This document shows positions 1 through 6,512 of a stretch of DNA of 27,469 bases, in pieces. Both the position numbers and the translations under genes were made by a program. The stretch spans positions 1 through 27,469 of IMG/VR virus record IMGVR_UViG_3300023174_000545; one strand, written 5' to 3'. The notes below the pieces were generated by a model. That model saw nothing but the letters and a program-made list of their open reading frames with translations, had not been told where the DNA came from and ran no database searches. How positions within the stretch are numbered: position 1 is the first letter of the stretch; every line of letters begins with the position of its first letter. The stretch is from a virus.

Positions 1-967
1 GAAACTCGTTTATTCTTGAACGCTTTTCGTCCCAAACAGAAACCTCATTGTTCGGGCCGTTCCAATATGGGCTTTGTCCTTTTTTGAAACAATATAAGCA
101 GGGTTCGTGTTTCTGTTTATATTGTGCGCCAATAGCTCCAAATTGAGCTTGATTTTTATTCCAAATGAGCCAACTACGAATCACATAATTATTTGCTTGG
201 AGGACTTGGAGGACTTGGAGGACTTGGAGCGACTTTGTTGCGGCAAACCACAAATATAGTGCGGCCTCATCCTTCGAGTGCTTAAACATATTTGGAACAG
301 AGTCATCATAGATTAGGGTGGAGTTGTCGTTTTTAAGTTTTTCTCTCCGCTTATCTGTTGCGTGTCCTCCATCATAATTGACTCCATAAGGCGGGTCGGT
401 GAAAACCATATCCGCTTTCTCGCCATTCATAAGCCTAGACACATCTGCCTCGCTTGTTGAGTCACCACAAAGCACTCGGTGTTCCCCAAGAATCCACAAG
501 TCACCCAGCTTGGTAATCGCATCCACCGGAACTTCTGGTACTTCGTCCTCGGTTACTTCTGGGTGTGCGTCCTCCATCATCAAAGCAATCTCGTCCATCC
601 CGAACCCAGTAATTTCCATATCCAGATCGCCAGTATCGATTTCCTCTAGGATGTCCTTGAGCATCGGCATATCGAACTCTCCGCTCAACTTGTTGAGGGC
701 GATGTTGGCCGCCTTCTCCTTCTGCTCATCCAGATCAACCGCCCAAACATCGACCTCGGTTTTGCCCATTGCCTTATAGACCTTGAGCCTTTGATGGCCT
801 CCAACCACATTCCCAGTTCGAGCGTTCCAAGTGATCGGCTGGATGTTTCCGAACTCCGCTAGGCTCTTGGTCAATCGACCCATCGCCTCATCGGAGATTT
901 TTCTGGGATTATATTTTGCCCCCGATATCTCGGAGATTTTTTTGGTTAATAGACAAGGATATTTCAT
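1..967 (-). CDS. ParB-like nuclease domain fused to DNA methyltransferase (3' part outside window)
   Basis: About 322 residues are visible from ATG 967; the frame stays open to the left edge, so the C-terminus is missing. Residues 10-130 look like a ParB/Srx domain, with NPR at 20-22 and GGHQR at 56-60. A methyltransferase domain follows, with a typical entry motif (HRVLCGDS, 163-170) and catalytic motif IV TDPPYG at 190-195. Motif I (FxGxG) should lie beyond the edge, as in beta-class N6-adenine/N4-cytosine enzymes. ParB-methyltransferase fusions are common in phages and often sit near terminase genes. The likely job is site-specific methylation of phage DNA. Residues about 246-257 are a three-residue LQV repeat encoded by a 9-bp DNA tandem repeat. 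There is no clear Shine-Dalgarno before the ATG. The domain assignment is confident; the target sequence is unknown. Confidence 0.88.
   Translation of the reverse strand, partial: MKYPCLLTKKISEISGAKYNPRKISDEAMGRLTKSLAEFGNIQPITWNARTGNVVGGHQRLKVYKAMGKTEVDVWAVDLDEQKEKAANIALNKLSGEFDMPMLKDILEEIDTGDLDMEITGFGMDEIALMMEDAHPEVTEDEVPEVPVDAITKLGDLWILGEHRVLCGDSTSEADVSRLMNGEKADMVFTDPPYGVNYDGGHATDKRREKLKNDNSTLIYDDSVPNMFKHSKDEAALYLWFAATKSLQVLQVLQVLQANNYVIRSWLIWNKNQAQFGAIGAQYKQKHEPCLYCFKKGQSPYWNGPNNEVSVWDEKRSRINEF
196..229. repeat. 9-bp tandem repeat inside the ParB-methyltransferase gene
   Basis: The plus-strand unit CTTGGAGGA occurs three times exactly, with a fourth copy of seven bases. Because 9 is a multiple of 3, gain or loss of a unit keeps the frame and only changes the number of LQV triplets in the methyltransferase domain. 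It was probably made by replication slippage. It lies just downstream (in protein order) of the TDPPYG motif. Confidence 0.9.
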
Positions 968-1033
968 AGGTTTGGAAAAGTTACGCAAGATTTGTGGTGT
1001 AAGTGTTTGACATAAAGATTCTTGGGTCAACTC

Positions 1034-1282
1034 TCACAAAATAGTCGCGGTGGGAACCTGTCTTTTAGTGTTTTTGCTGGGTAGAAGTCTCCTAAAAAGG
1101 GGGGGGGGTGGTCTTAAATTTTTGGCGGCCACCTCACAATTTTCTTCCCAATTTTTTTCCAATTTTTTTCCTTTTTTTGTTTGCATTGCGTTGATTTTAA
1201 GAGTGTTTGCGACTTTTTCGTGTGCTTTTTTTTGTGTTTTTTTTGTCTTTTTTTTGTGTTTTTTTCGTCTTTTTTTACCCAT
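1034..1282 (-). CDS. Very lysine-rich small basic protein (uncertain)
   Basis: An 82-codon frame starts at ATG 1282 and overlaps the end of the preceding gene by 8 bases, which fits the packing style of this genome. The first 25 residues are mostly lysine with K-K-x spacing, resembling basic tails that bind nucleic acid. The lysine bias comes directly from phased runs of A in the DNA, so the frame could be a by-product of a structural DNA element. A run of ten C on the coding strand (1099-1108) encodes four prolines and makes the last quarter sensitive to slippage or sequencing error. No family is recognised. It could be a real DNA-binding peptide or a chance frame. Confidence 0.4.
   Translation of the reverse strand: MGKKRRKKHKKKTKKTQKKAHEKVANTLKINAMQTKKGKKLEKNWEENCEVAAKNLRPPPPLFRRLLPSKNTKRQVPTATIL
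1099..1108. repeat. Homopolymer of ten G (plus strand)
   Basis: Ten consecutive G on the plus strand follow a run of five A. On the coding (minus) strand this is C10 inside the lysine-rich frame. Such tracts slip readily during replication and sequencing, so the reading frame downstream should be treated with caution. Confidence 0.95.
1152..1276. other. Helically phased A/T-tracts, predicted curved DNA
   Basis: Plus-strand T-tracts lie at 1152-1158, 1163-1169, 1172-1178, 1214-1218, 1226-1233, 1237-1244, 1248-1255, 1259-1265 and 1270-1276. The last five are centred 10.5-11 bases apart and the first three 9-11 apart, so they recur about once per helical turn. Runs of A/T of 5-8 bases in helical phase are known to curve DNA. 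The segment lies between the ParB-methyltransferase gene and a gene of unknown function. It could serve packaging, transcription or replication, or it may only reflect the lysine-rich frame encoded here. Confidence 0.75.
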
Positions 1283-1760
1283 TTGGGGGTAGTTTCCCGC
1301 CTGCTTCGAGGAACGCCTTTACGATTGGTTCAGCTTCGGACACGAAGTCGGCCTTCTGTACTGACGACCAGTCTTGTATGCTCTTACGCGTGAGCCATTG
1401 GCGACAGGCCACTAGATAGTGATGCCAAGACCTCTGGGGGCGGGGGGTAGAGGTTTCGATTGGGTCGGGCATTAGACCTACCCAGAGGGCTAACTGCTTA
1501 AGGGATTGGGAGCTTGGGGAGTGGAGGCTGGGTCTAGCCTTAGCTACCCTTTTGAATCGACGAGCCTGCTCCTCGGATACCCCCCCCACCCCTAAAATTT
1601 CTGGGAGGTTTAGCCCCTCAAGCTCTGCCGACATTATGATGTCCCCTGCATCGGCCGCTAGGCTGATGGCTTGACCCATCTGCTCGATGGCTGTTTCTTT
1701 GGCTTTGTCTAAAAGCCTCACCGTTTTTTGTAGTTCCATTCCGATCTGTTTTTCACTCAT
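1275..1760 (-). CDS. Phage protein of unknown function, HTH-like centre
   Basis: This is 161 residues from ATG 1760, chosen because AAGGAAA lies about 8 bases upstream and the frame before it overlaps the previous gene heavily. The N-terminal half is helical and rich in Q, K and A (residues 1-50). The stretch with LPEILGVGGVSEEQARRF (about 49-66) looks like a helix-turn-helix with a basic recognition helix, similar in style to DUF3102-type phage proteins. The C-terminal half has tryptophans and no recognisable motif. A G8 run on the coding strand (1580-1587) falls within the GVGGV segment. It lies downstream of the KVICVDD-type protein and upstream of the curved DNA. Function is not assigned; DNA binding is a guess. 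Confidence 0.7.
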   Translation of the reverse strand: MSEKQIGMELQKTVRLLDKAKETAIEQMGQAISLAADAGDIIMSAELEGLNLPEILGVGGVSEEQARRFKRVAKARPSLHSPSSQSLKQLALWVGLMPDPIETSTPRPQRSWHHYLVACRQWLTRKSIQDWSSVQKADFVSEAEPIVKAFLEAGGKLPPNG

Positions 1761-1779
1761 TCTGGGATTTCCTTTTTGG

Positions 1780-2070
1780 TTATGCCGTAGCCTCAACGAG
1801 TTCCTCATTTTCGACTTCGGCGGGTGGTTCAATCTCTCGAAATCTGTCGGCGTGAAACCCTCTCTCCGGATGCGGTGAGGTGGTCGAGCAGGGGTTTTTT
1901 AGACCCTCAAGATAAATGACAATTTCACCCTCTTGCCCATTCAGCCCTACCCCTACACCCATCCCTCTTACCACATACACCTTGTCTTTGATAGGTAAGT
2001 GGTTGTAGAAAAGGATTATCTCTGTGGGGAAGCGATCATCTACGCATATCACTTTTGAGCCTGCCCTCAT
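1780..2070 (-). CDS. Small beta-rich phage protein (KVICVDD type)
   Basis: This is 96 residues from ATG 2070, which forms an ATGA overlap with the stop of the preceding gene; a longer frame to 2124 lacks this coupling. The N-terminus MRAGSKVICVDDRFP, then LPIKDKVYVVRG, and a late FHADRF resemble a widespread small phage family with an SH3-like beta barrel whose role is unknown. The tail is acidic (PPAEVENEELVEA). It sits in a run of small regulatory-looking genes. No catalytic motif is visible. Confidence 0.75.
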   Translation of the reverse strand: MRAGSKVICVDDRFPTEIILFYNHLPIKDKVYVVRGMGVGVGLNGQEGEIVIYLEGLKNPCSTTSPHPERGFHADRFREIEPPAEVENEELVEATA

Positions 2071-2594
2071 TTCTTGCCCCTCTTTATGCCTTTTGACCAA
2101 GCCTCTTTGTTCCATTTGGGGCATTGTTCCCGCCTCTTTTTATGGACTCGCAAGGCTCGCTCCTTGTAGATTTGGCGTACTCGTTCACTCCGTTGGATGC
2201 GTAGAACTAGCCCAGTCCTTTGCGATAGCTCCGTCAGCCGTGCCGATATGGCGGCTCTGGTATATGGCTTGCCAGTTGAGGGGTTGATGTACCGTTTTGC
2301 TATGGAGGTTAGCGAGTCTGGAGAGCGATTTGTGGCGAGCGCCAGCAAGGATTCGTCCAAAGTGTCGTCCCGCCGATGCCTCAACATTTGCGAATCACCC
2401 TCGTGCTTTATCGTCTGCTCCACTACTTCTGCCGTGAGCTTGGCTAACTGGTCAAGGTCGATGCTTGGATTCATCGCTTGTATTTTTGCGAGCCGTTCCT
2501 TTACCCTATCTTGCAGGGTGTCGATATGCTCTGCCATATCGGGAGTGTAACTAGCCAAGATTGAATCCGCTGGGTCTTGGCCGATGTGATTCAT
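2067..2594 (-). CDS. HTH-containing protein, possible small terminase-like
   Basis: This is 175 residues from ATG 2594, which directly follows the TAA of the 3D-domain gene. Residues about 93-125 read as a helix-turn-helix (SLTSIAKRYINP, then TRAAISARLTEL), a pattern often seen in phage DNA-binding proteins and in some small terminase subunits. The last 40 residues are strongly basic, ending KGIKRGKK, as expected for nucleic acid contact. The N-terminal part is helical and acidic and may be for oligomerisation. The nearby ParB-methyltransferase would fit a place just ahead of packaging genes, but that is inference. A plain transcription regulator is equally possible. Confidence 0.72.
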   Translation of the reverse strand: MNHIGQDPADSILASYTPDMAEHIDTLQDRVKERLAKIQAMNPSIDLDQLAKLTAEVVEQTIKHEGDSQMLRHRRDDTLDESLLALATNRSPDSLTSIAKRYINPSTGKPYTRAAISARLTELSQRTGLVLRIQRSERVRQIYKERALRVHKKRREQCPKWNKEAWSKGIKRGKK

Positions 2595-3155
2595 TTACTG
2601 GATTTCCACAACTGCCGTCCGTCCCACCCTTGCCAACTCACGCCTTGCCTGCCGTTCTGTTGCATAAAATAGGTCAATAACTGGGAGCTTGGTTTTGCCC
2701 GATGCCTTGCGTGCGATAACTGCCGTACCGGTATCGTGTGCGTGGTATGCCTTTCCCTCAACTAATAGGGTCGTTCCGTAGGGGATGATTTTAGGGTCTA
2801 CTGCACAAGATTTGCCAGAGACTAACCGTTTTCCAGTAGAGCTTTTCCACCCAAACTCGTCCTCGCCCAACCAGTACGCTGTGATGCGAGCCTTGATGGT
2901 TTTCTTGGGTGGCGGCTTCGGTGGCTCGATCATTATGTTTGCCCCCTGTACCGAAGTTAAGAGCGTGATGGCTAGGATGATGATGGCTTTTTTCATCGTT
3001 AAGAAGTGGAGTCGCTCGCACAAATGGCGGTAGCGTCTTGAGGGAGATTCGTCCCCTTTGGTTCTTTTGCCTTCTGCGTTGTCAATCGTGGCCTTGAGCC
3101 TCTCGATCTGTGCCTCGATTTCCTTGGCCTCCATCTTATTGATTTTCTTGTTCAC
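2595..3155 (-). CDS. 3D-domain (MltA/RlpA-like fold) cell wall protein with internal signal anchor
   Basis: This is 186 residues from GTG 3155, which forms a GTGA overlap and has GGGAGG upstream. Residues 90-170 carry the three aspartates that name the 3D domain: VDP (D120), HDTG (D141) and IDLF (D161). This fold is shared with MltA-type lytic transglycosylases and peptidoglycan-remodelling proteins. Unusually, a hydrophobic segment starting MKKAIIILAITLL sits at residues 54-70, after 53 charged, coil-like residues. The protein could be a type II membrane protein with the 3D domain outside. Alternatively, translation could also begin at ATG 2996 to give a secreted form, although no good ribosome site precedes that ATG. 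The gene is in the DNA-metabolism half, away from the lysis cassette. Confidence 0.82.
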   Translation of the reverse strand: MNKKINKMEAKEIEAQIERLKATIDNAEGKRTKGDESPSRRYRHLCERLHFLTMKKAIIILAITLLTSVQGANIMIEPPKPPPKKTIKARITAYWLGEDEFGWKSSTGKRLVSGKSCAVDPKIIPYGTTLLVEGKAYHAHDTGTAVIARKASGKTKLPVIDLFYATERQARRELARVGRTAVVEIQ

Positions 3156-3445
3156 GCTTCAACGGCCTCCCGCCAATGGCATCGCTTGTTCCGTCTCTTT
3201 AGTTTGCCGTCCCCCTCAAGACAGCGCAGGTGATACTGGATTGCTCCGTGGGTTTTGCGTAGAACTTGGGCGATGGTGCAAGTGGGAATCTTGTTAGTAA
3301 TCAAAGTGAACACGGCATCCCTCAACATATCGATGGTCGCTTGGTTTCGATTATCTGCGTAGAGTTTCGACATCTCCTTGCCGGAGTAGCGGTCGGATAA
3401 TATGCCCTTGGCCTTTGCCTCGGAGGATGTGAAGGGTTCATTCAT
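3152..3445 (-). CDS. Small winged-helix/HTH protein
   Basis: This is 97 residues from ATG 3445. Residues about 45-80 (TLITNKIPTCTIAQVLRKTHGAI and on to the LRCLEGDGKLKRR region) look like a winged helix of the ArsR/MarR style, with a basic wing (KRRNKRC). There is no Shine-Dalgarno before the start, and a 55-base gap separates it from the DNA methyltransferase gene, so it might have its own start of transcription; no convincing promoter was found. It is followed by the 3D-domain gene with a 4-base overlap. It is probably a phage regulator; the target is unknown. Confidence 0.7.
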   Translation of the reverse strand: MNEPFTSSEAKAKGILSDRYSGKEMSKLYADNRNQATIDMLRDAVFTLITNKIPTCTIAQVLRKTHGAIQYHLRCLEGDGKLKRRNKRCHWREAVEA

Positions 3446-3500
3446 TGAATGTGCAAGCTACTTTGAGTGTCATTTGAGGCAAGGGGTAGTTTTAGGTTGT

Positions 3501-4586
3501 TCAACAGAATAGCTTTGATTGGGTGTTGCTGATTCTTGTTTTTGCCAATTCGATATATTCTGGATTAAGCTCTATAATCAAAGCGTTTCTTCCGTTCTCG
3601 ATTGCCACTTCTGCTGTTGTCCCGCTACCTCCAAATGGGTCTAGGATTGTTCCGTCTTTAGGGCATCCAGCCAACACGCAAGGCTCTATAAGTTCCTTTG
3701 GGAATGTTGCGAAGTGAGCTTCTTTATAGGGCTTTACATTTACCGACCAAACACTCCTCTTGTTTCTTGTATTACCATCCCCACCCATCCATCCACTGTG
3801 GTCTTGTTGTGGAGACATTCCTTTCCCAGATGCAACGGCATAACTCTGTTGTCCTCTTCCGATTGCTCCTTTTCCTTGTTTTGATATTGCATTTTCGGAA
3901 ATAACCTTATTATCAAAATAATAATTTGAGTTTTTAGTCATAAGAAAAATGTATTCGTGAGCCTTGGTGCATCTATCAGTAACGCTCTCTGGCATCGGGT
4001 TCGGCTTGTGCCATATAATGTCTTGGCGTAAATACCATCCGTCTGCTTGTAGCGCAAAGGCAACACGCCAAGGGATTCCCACCAAATCCTTCGACTTTAA
4101 TCCATATATCTTATTGTTTATAGCTGTCGATTGCCCATTTCTCCCATTTGAATATTTTGGGTCTTTCCACTCACCCTTGCTTCCAGTCCCGCAATAACTG
4201 TCACCCAAATTAAGCCATAGAGTCCCGTCATTTCTTAAAACCTTTCTCACCTCACGGAACACATCGACCATCTTTTGAACATAACTTTCTGGCGTAACTT
4301 CCAATCCTATCTGCCTATCCTTTCTTTCTGCTCCACACCTCTTGCACTTGTCTTTGTAGATTCCGTCACCAACCGCACCCTCAAGATTCCTATGTCCAGT
4401 TTGGGTTAGTTCACTTTGTTTTGAATCTCGTTTGTGAGAGCAGGCTGGGTCTCCACCAACCCACTCGCCAGTTCCGTAGTCTCTCAATCCCCAATATGGG
4501 GGCGATGTGATACAACAATTTACAGACTCGCTAGAAAGAGTTTTTAGAACTTCCAAGCAATCCCCTTGTTTTATTTCGTAGTTCAT
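3501..4586 (-). CDS. DNA methyltransferase, beta class (SPPY type)
   Basis: This is 361 residues from ATG 4586, coupled to the upstream HTH gene by ATGA. Motif IV is TSPPYWG at 28-34 and motif I is DPFGGSGTT at 316-324. The order IV then I, with the target-recognition region between, defines the beta class of N4-cytosine or N6-adenine DNA methyltransferases. It acts in the cytoplasm, moving a methyl group from S-adenosylmethionine to DNA. Cysteine pairs at about residues 50-90 (ACSHK and CKRCG) may hold a zinc ion. No restriction endonuclease gene is adjacent, so it is an orphan enzyme, probably for protecting phage DNA. Length is normal and the gene is intact. This is the second methyltransferase in the window. 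Confidence 0.93.
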   Translation of the reverse strand: MNYEIKQGDCLEVLKTLSSESVNCCITSPPYWGLRDYGTGEWVGGDPACSHKRDSKQSELTQTGHRNLEGAVGDGIYKDKCKRCGAERKDRQIGLEVTPESYVQKMVDVFREVRKVLRNDGTLWLNLGDSYCGTGSKGEWKDPKYSNGRNGQSTAINNKIYGLKSKDLVGIPWRVAFALQADGWYLRQDIIWHKPNPMPESVTDRCTKAHEYIFLMTKNSNYYFDNKVISENAISKQGKGAIGRGQQSYAVASGKGMSPQQDHSGWMGGDGNTRNKRSVWSVNVKPYKEAHFATFPKELIEPCVLAGCPKDGTILDPFGGSGTTAEVAIENGRNALIIELNPEYIELAKTRISNTQSKLFC

Positions 4587-4849
4587 AAATAATACTCGGC
4601 CACTCGCTTGCCGCTGTTGGTTTGAACCGTTCGCTTCTCAATCTGATGCCCCGCCTTTTTCAAGTCGCAGATTCGGCTCGCCAACCGGAAACACTTGAAC
4701 CATTCGAGGGCTTCCAGAGCCGTGAGTGTTCGCCCAGTTTGTAGATGGGCTAGGATTCGAGCGTTCTGGTCGTGGCCTTCCGTCTTGACTGGATGCGTGG
4801 TTCTCATAAATGGAAGTTCGAACTGCTCGGCTTCTAATAATGCGATCAT
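4583..4849 (-). CDS. Helix-turn-helix protein (HTH_39-like)
   Basis: This is 88 residues from ATG 4849. That start makes an ATGA overlap with the preceding stop and has AAGGGGAAT upstream, so it is preferred over the longer frame to 4930. The segment NARILAHLQTGRTLTALEAL, followed by RLASRICDLKKAGH, is the classic pattern of the small phage HTH_39 family. A beta hairpin with VQTNSGKRVAEYYL ends it. These proteins occur next to replication genes in many phages and presumably bind DNA. It sits between another HTH protein and the DNA methyltransferase. Confidence 0.82.
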   Translation of the reverse strand: MIALLEAEQFELPFMRTTHPVKTEGHDQNARILAHLQTGRTLTALEALEWFKCFRLASRICDLKKAGHQIEKRTVQTNSGKRVAEYYL

Positions 4850-5241
4850 TTGATTCCCCTTCCGCTTGACTTCCGAGCCGTGAAGTTTTTGCTTTTTGCG
4901 TTCACGATTGAGGAGTGATGGCATCCCCAAGCGTTCGCAATCTCCTTTACTGTTAGCCCAGACTCATATTGAGCTTTCCAAATCCCCCATCGCTTCTGAA
5001 CTGTATTGTGGGAGCGATTTCCCCTTGCCCTATACTTGCCGTAGGTAGGCACAAGCTCCTTTGGAATGTCGAGGGGGGTGGTTGTACCCATTACGAGCGT
5101 TGCAAGCCCTTTAGAGGCTAACTCCGTTCGATTTTGAGCCATCTGGGCGGTGAGTGTGGATACCATTTGCTCAAATTGGGCAATCCTATCCTCACAGAGC
5201 TTCACCCGATGGATTGTGGCCGCTAAAACAAGGTCGTTCAC
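4846..5241 (-). CDS. HTH DNA-binding protein with N-terminal coil
   Basis: This is 131 residues from GTG 5241, chosen because it forms a GTGA overlap with the stop of the initiator-like gene; an upstream GTG at 5262 is possible. Residues about 12-45 are a heptad-like helix (KLCEDRIAQFEQMVSTLTAQ). Near the C-terminus, GLTVKEIANAWGCHHSSIVNA is a clear helix-turn-helix similar to those in DnaA domain IV and sigma-like regulators, followed by a basic tail. It is co-translated with the initiator-like gene, so it may help at the origin or control the operon. No enzyme motif is visible. Confidence 0.75.
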   Translation of the reverse strand: MNDLVLAATIHRVKLCEDRIAQFEQMVSTLTAQMAQNRTELASKGLATLVMGTTTPLDIPKELVPTYGKYRARGNRSHNTVQKRWGIWKAQYESGLTVKEIANAWGCHHSSIVNAKSKNFTARKSSGRGIK

Positions 5242-6002
5242 GGACAACCCGCCTTTTCCCACGCCTCAAGCGTCTGAAATCCCATAATTTTGTAAGTTGG
5301 GGGGGATTCACACCCCGATTTAATTGGCTTCTTCATTGGTTGGTTTCCTTTGATTGGTTGTTGGTTGCTCCTGCGCTGACAATTTCTGGCACACGCTCGC
5401 CAATCCTTAACCGATGCCCTGCCCCCAACTTTCCATCCGTTCGATTGGTAGTAATCAAAAGCCGACTCTGCATCCGTAAGCCTCCATCCGATCTCATTTG
5501 CAAAGGCAATCCATTCAGCGTGCGTAGGTCGTAAGCCCTCTCTCTCTTTCTTGTTATCCTTATTACTATAACTCTTACTATTACTATTACTCTTATTATA
5601 TACGATAGATGGTTCATCTATGGACGATAGATGGTTCATAGATGGTGCATCTATGGCGCATCTATGGGTTATCCTTCGAGCATATCCAGCCGATCTTTCC
5701 TCCATCTTTGCCAGTGCGGAGGCCACTCCTCCGTGATAGATTGCCCCATCTTTAATTTCATAAACCCCTGCAACCTCAAGCTCTTGTAGTAGTGGTTTTG
5801 CATCTTGACCAACCATCCGACTGATCTGCTCTGGGCTTGGGGGGTTGCCGTTGATCGTTAGCTTGCCGCCGGCGTTGGCCTTATACATAAGGCACAATAG
5901 GTGAATCCATAGCCCCTTGGCCTCAAGGCTAACCAAGGCCAGCTTCTCATTCGCCAGCCAGCGGTTAGGCTCAAAGGGAAACCAGAAGCTATCCCGCCTC
6001 AT
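5238..6002 (-). CDS. Replication initiator/replisome organiser-like protein
   Basis: This is 254 residues from ATG 6002 (ATGA overlap with the upstream gene). The N-terminal 100 residues (SFWFPFEPNRW, then ISRMVGQDAKPLLQELEVAG) look like a winged-helix domain of phage replisome organisers. Residues about 112-134 are encoded by the six 11-bp repeats, and 135-152 are a low-complexity S/N/K linker encoded by the AT-rich stretch. The C-terminal part has SAFDYYQSNGWKVGG and VKDWRACARNCQRR, a DnaD-like tail often found in phage initiators that recruit a helicase. Its neighbours (HTH proteins, methyltransferase, SSB-like protein) fit replication. The exact family cannot be fixed by eye. Confidence 0.75.
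   Translation of the reverse strand: MRRDSFWFPFEPNRWLANEKLALVSLEAKGLWIHLLCLMYKANAGGKLTINGNPPSPEQISRMVGQDAKPLLQELEVAGVYEIKDGAIYHGGVASALAKMEERSAGYARRITHRCAIDAPSMNHLSSIDEPSIVYNKSNSNSKSYSNKDNKKEREGLRPTHAEWIAFANEIGWRLTDAESAFDYYQSNGWKVGGRASVKDWRACARNCQRRSNQQPIKGNQPMKKPIKSGCESPPTYKIMGFQTLEAWEKAGCP
5548..5601. other. AT-rich stretch beside iterons, candidate unwinding element
   Basis: About 54 bases are dominated by TTACTAT-type steps with very few G or C. They directly adjoin the six 11-bp repeats on their downstream side in gene direction. Within the initiator-like gene this encodes a serine/asparagine/lysine linker. The layout iterons plus AT-rich block inside the initiator gene is that of the lambda origin. 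Unwinding function is inference. Confidence 0.55.
5602..5667. repeat. Six contiguous 11-bp iterons, candidate replication origin
   Basis: The plus-strand units begin at 5602, 5613, 5624, 5635, 5646 and 5657, each 11 bases with no gap and each ending ATGG. They read ACGATAGATGG, TTCATCTATGG, ACGATAGATGG, TTCATAGATGG, TGCATCTATGG and CGCATCTATGG. The core octamers CATAGATG and CATCTATG are reverse complements, so the site flips strand while staying on one face of the helix. The period of 11 does not fit codons, so the repeats cannot be explained by protein repetition. Their place inside an initiator-like gene suggests binding sites for that protein. Confidence 0.8.
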
Positions 6003-6286
6003 ACTGGCAGGTTAGCGAGAGCTTCGCTAAACTTTTCTGGGTCATCTATTGGTTTGCATACTAAATTTCCGTTCTCTGATATATGCAAAGAAACACAACC
6101 CAATGTTGCAAGCAGAAGAAAGTTATAGTCCTTCATTACATTTGTTGCCCAGCCTACAACTTTAATAATATCCTCTTCTGTTTGCTCCCTTCCAGCCACC
6201 GCAGAACATATTAGCCTTTGTCTTTGTTTCTCGGACAAAAGTTCTTTCATAATATCATCAGGCAATTCCATTTTTGTATCTTTCAT
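5999..6286 (-). CDS. Small protein of unknown function
   Basis: This is 95 residues from ATG 6286 with a strong AAGGAGA about 9 bases upstream. It is largely helical and acidic, with one hydrophobic stretch (YNFLLLATLGCVSLHI, about 54-69) that could be a buried core or a weak membrane segment, followed by a short hairpin (ENGNLVCKPIDD). It overlaps the initiator-like gene by 4 bases, so the two are probably co-translated and may work together. No family is recognised. Confidence 0.7.
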   Translation of the reverse strand: MKDTKMELPDDIMKELLSEKQRQRLICSAVAGREQTEEDIIKVVGWATNVMKDYNFLLLATLGCVSLHISENGNLVCKPIDDPEKFSEALANLPV

Positions 6287-6287
6287 T

Positions 6288-6512
6288 TTATTGTATCTCC
6301 TTTTTTTTATTTGTTTTTTCCATATCGATCTTCTGATACTTCTTGGCTCGTTCTAATAGCTCTTTAGTGATACGATGCGAGTAGTCGAGGTGACTAATGA
6401 TGTCCTTAAAGTTTTCCACTTCTGCGTGATTCAATCGCTTAAACAAGTCTTTTAATCTTCTACTGACCAGTCCGTGAAACTCATCGACAAGGCTCAATCT
6501 TTTGACGCTCAT
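6288..6512 (-). CDS. Small helical protein of unknown function
   Basis: This is 74 residues from ATG 6512, preceded by GGAGGAG about 9 bases away and by an ATGA overlap with the 49-residue membrane protein. It is rich in K, R, L and H, predicted all helical, with a lysine-rich end (KYQKIDMEKTNKKKEIQ). It may be an accessory or nucleic-acid-binding protein. No motif supports a function. Confidence 0.65.
   Translation of the reverse strand: MSVKRLSLVDEFHGLVSRRLKDLFKRLNHAEVENFKDIISHLDYSHRITKELLERAKKYQKIDMEKTNKKKEIQ

Noticed and set aside
968-1033. Promoter in the gap before the ParB-methyltransferase gene
   Set aside because: TTGACC is present on the minus strand, but no reasonable -10 box follows, so it is not reported as a feature.
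1050-1419. Phenylalanine-rich plus-strand frames
   Set aside because: They are products of the T-tracts read on the plus strand. No other convincing gene lies on that strand and no start signals support them.
5333-5617. 94-codon minus frame through the iterons
   Set aside because: Its valine/isoleucine/arginine repeats come from the AT-rich block read in another register of the initiator-like gene.
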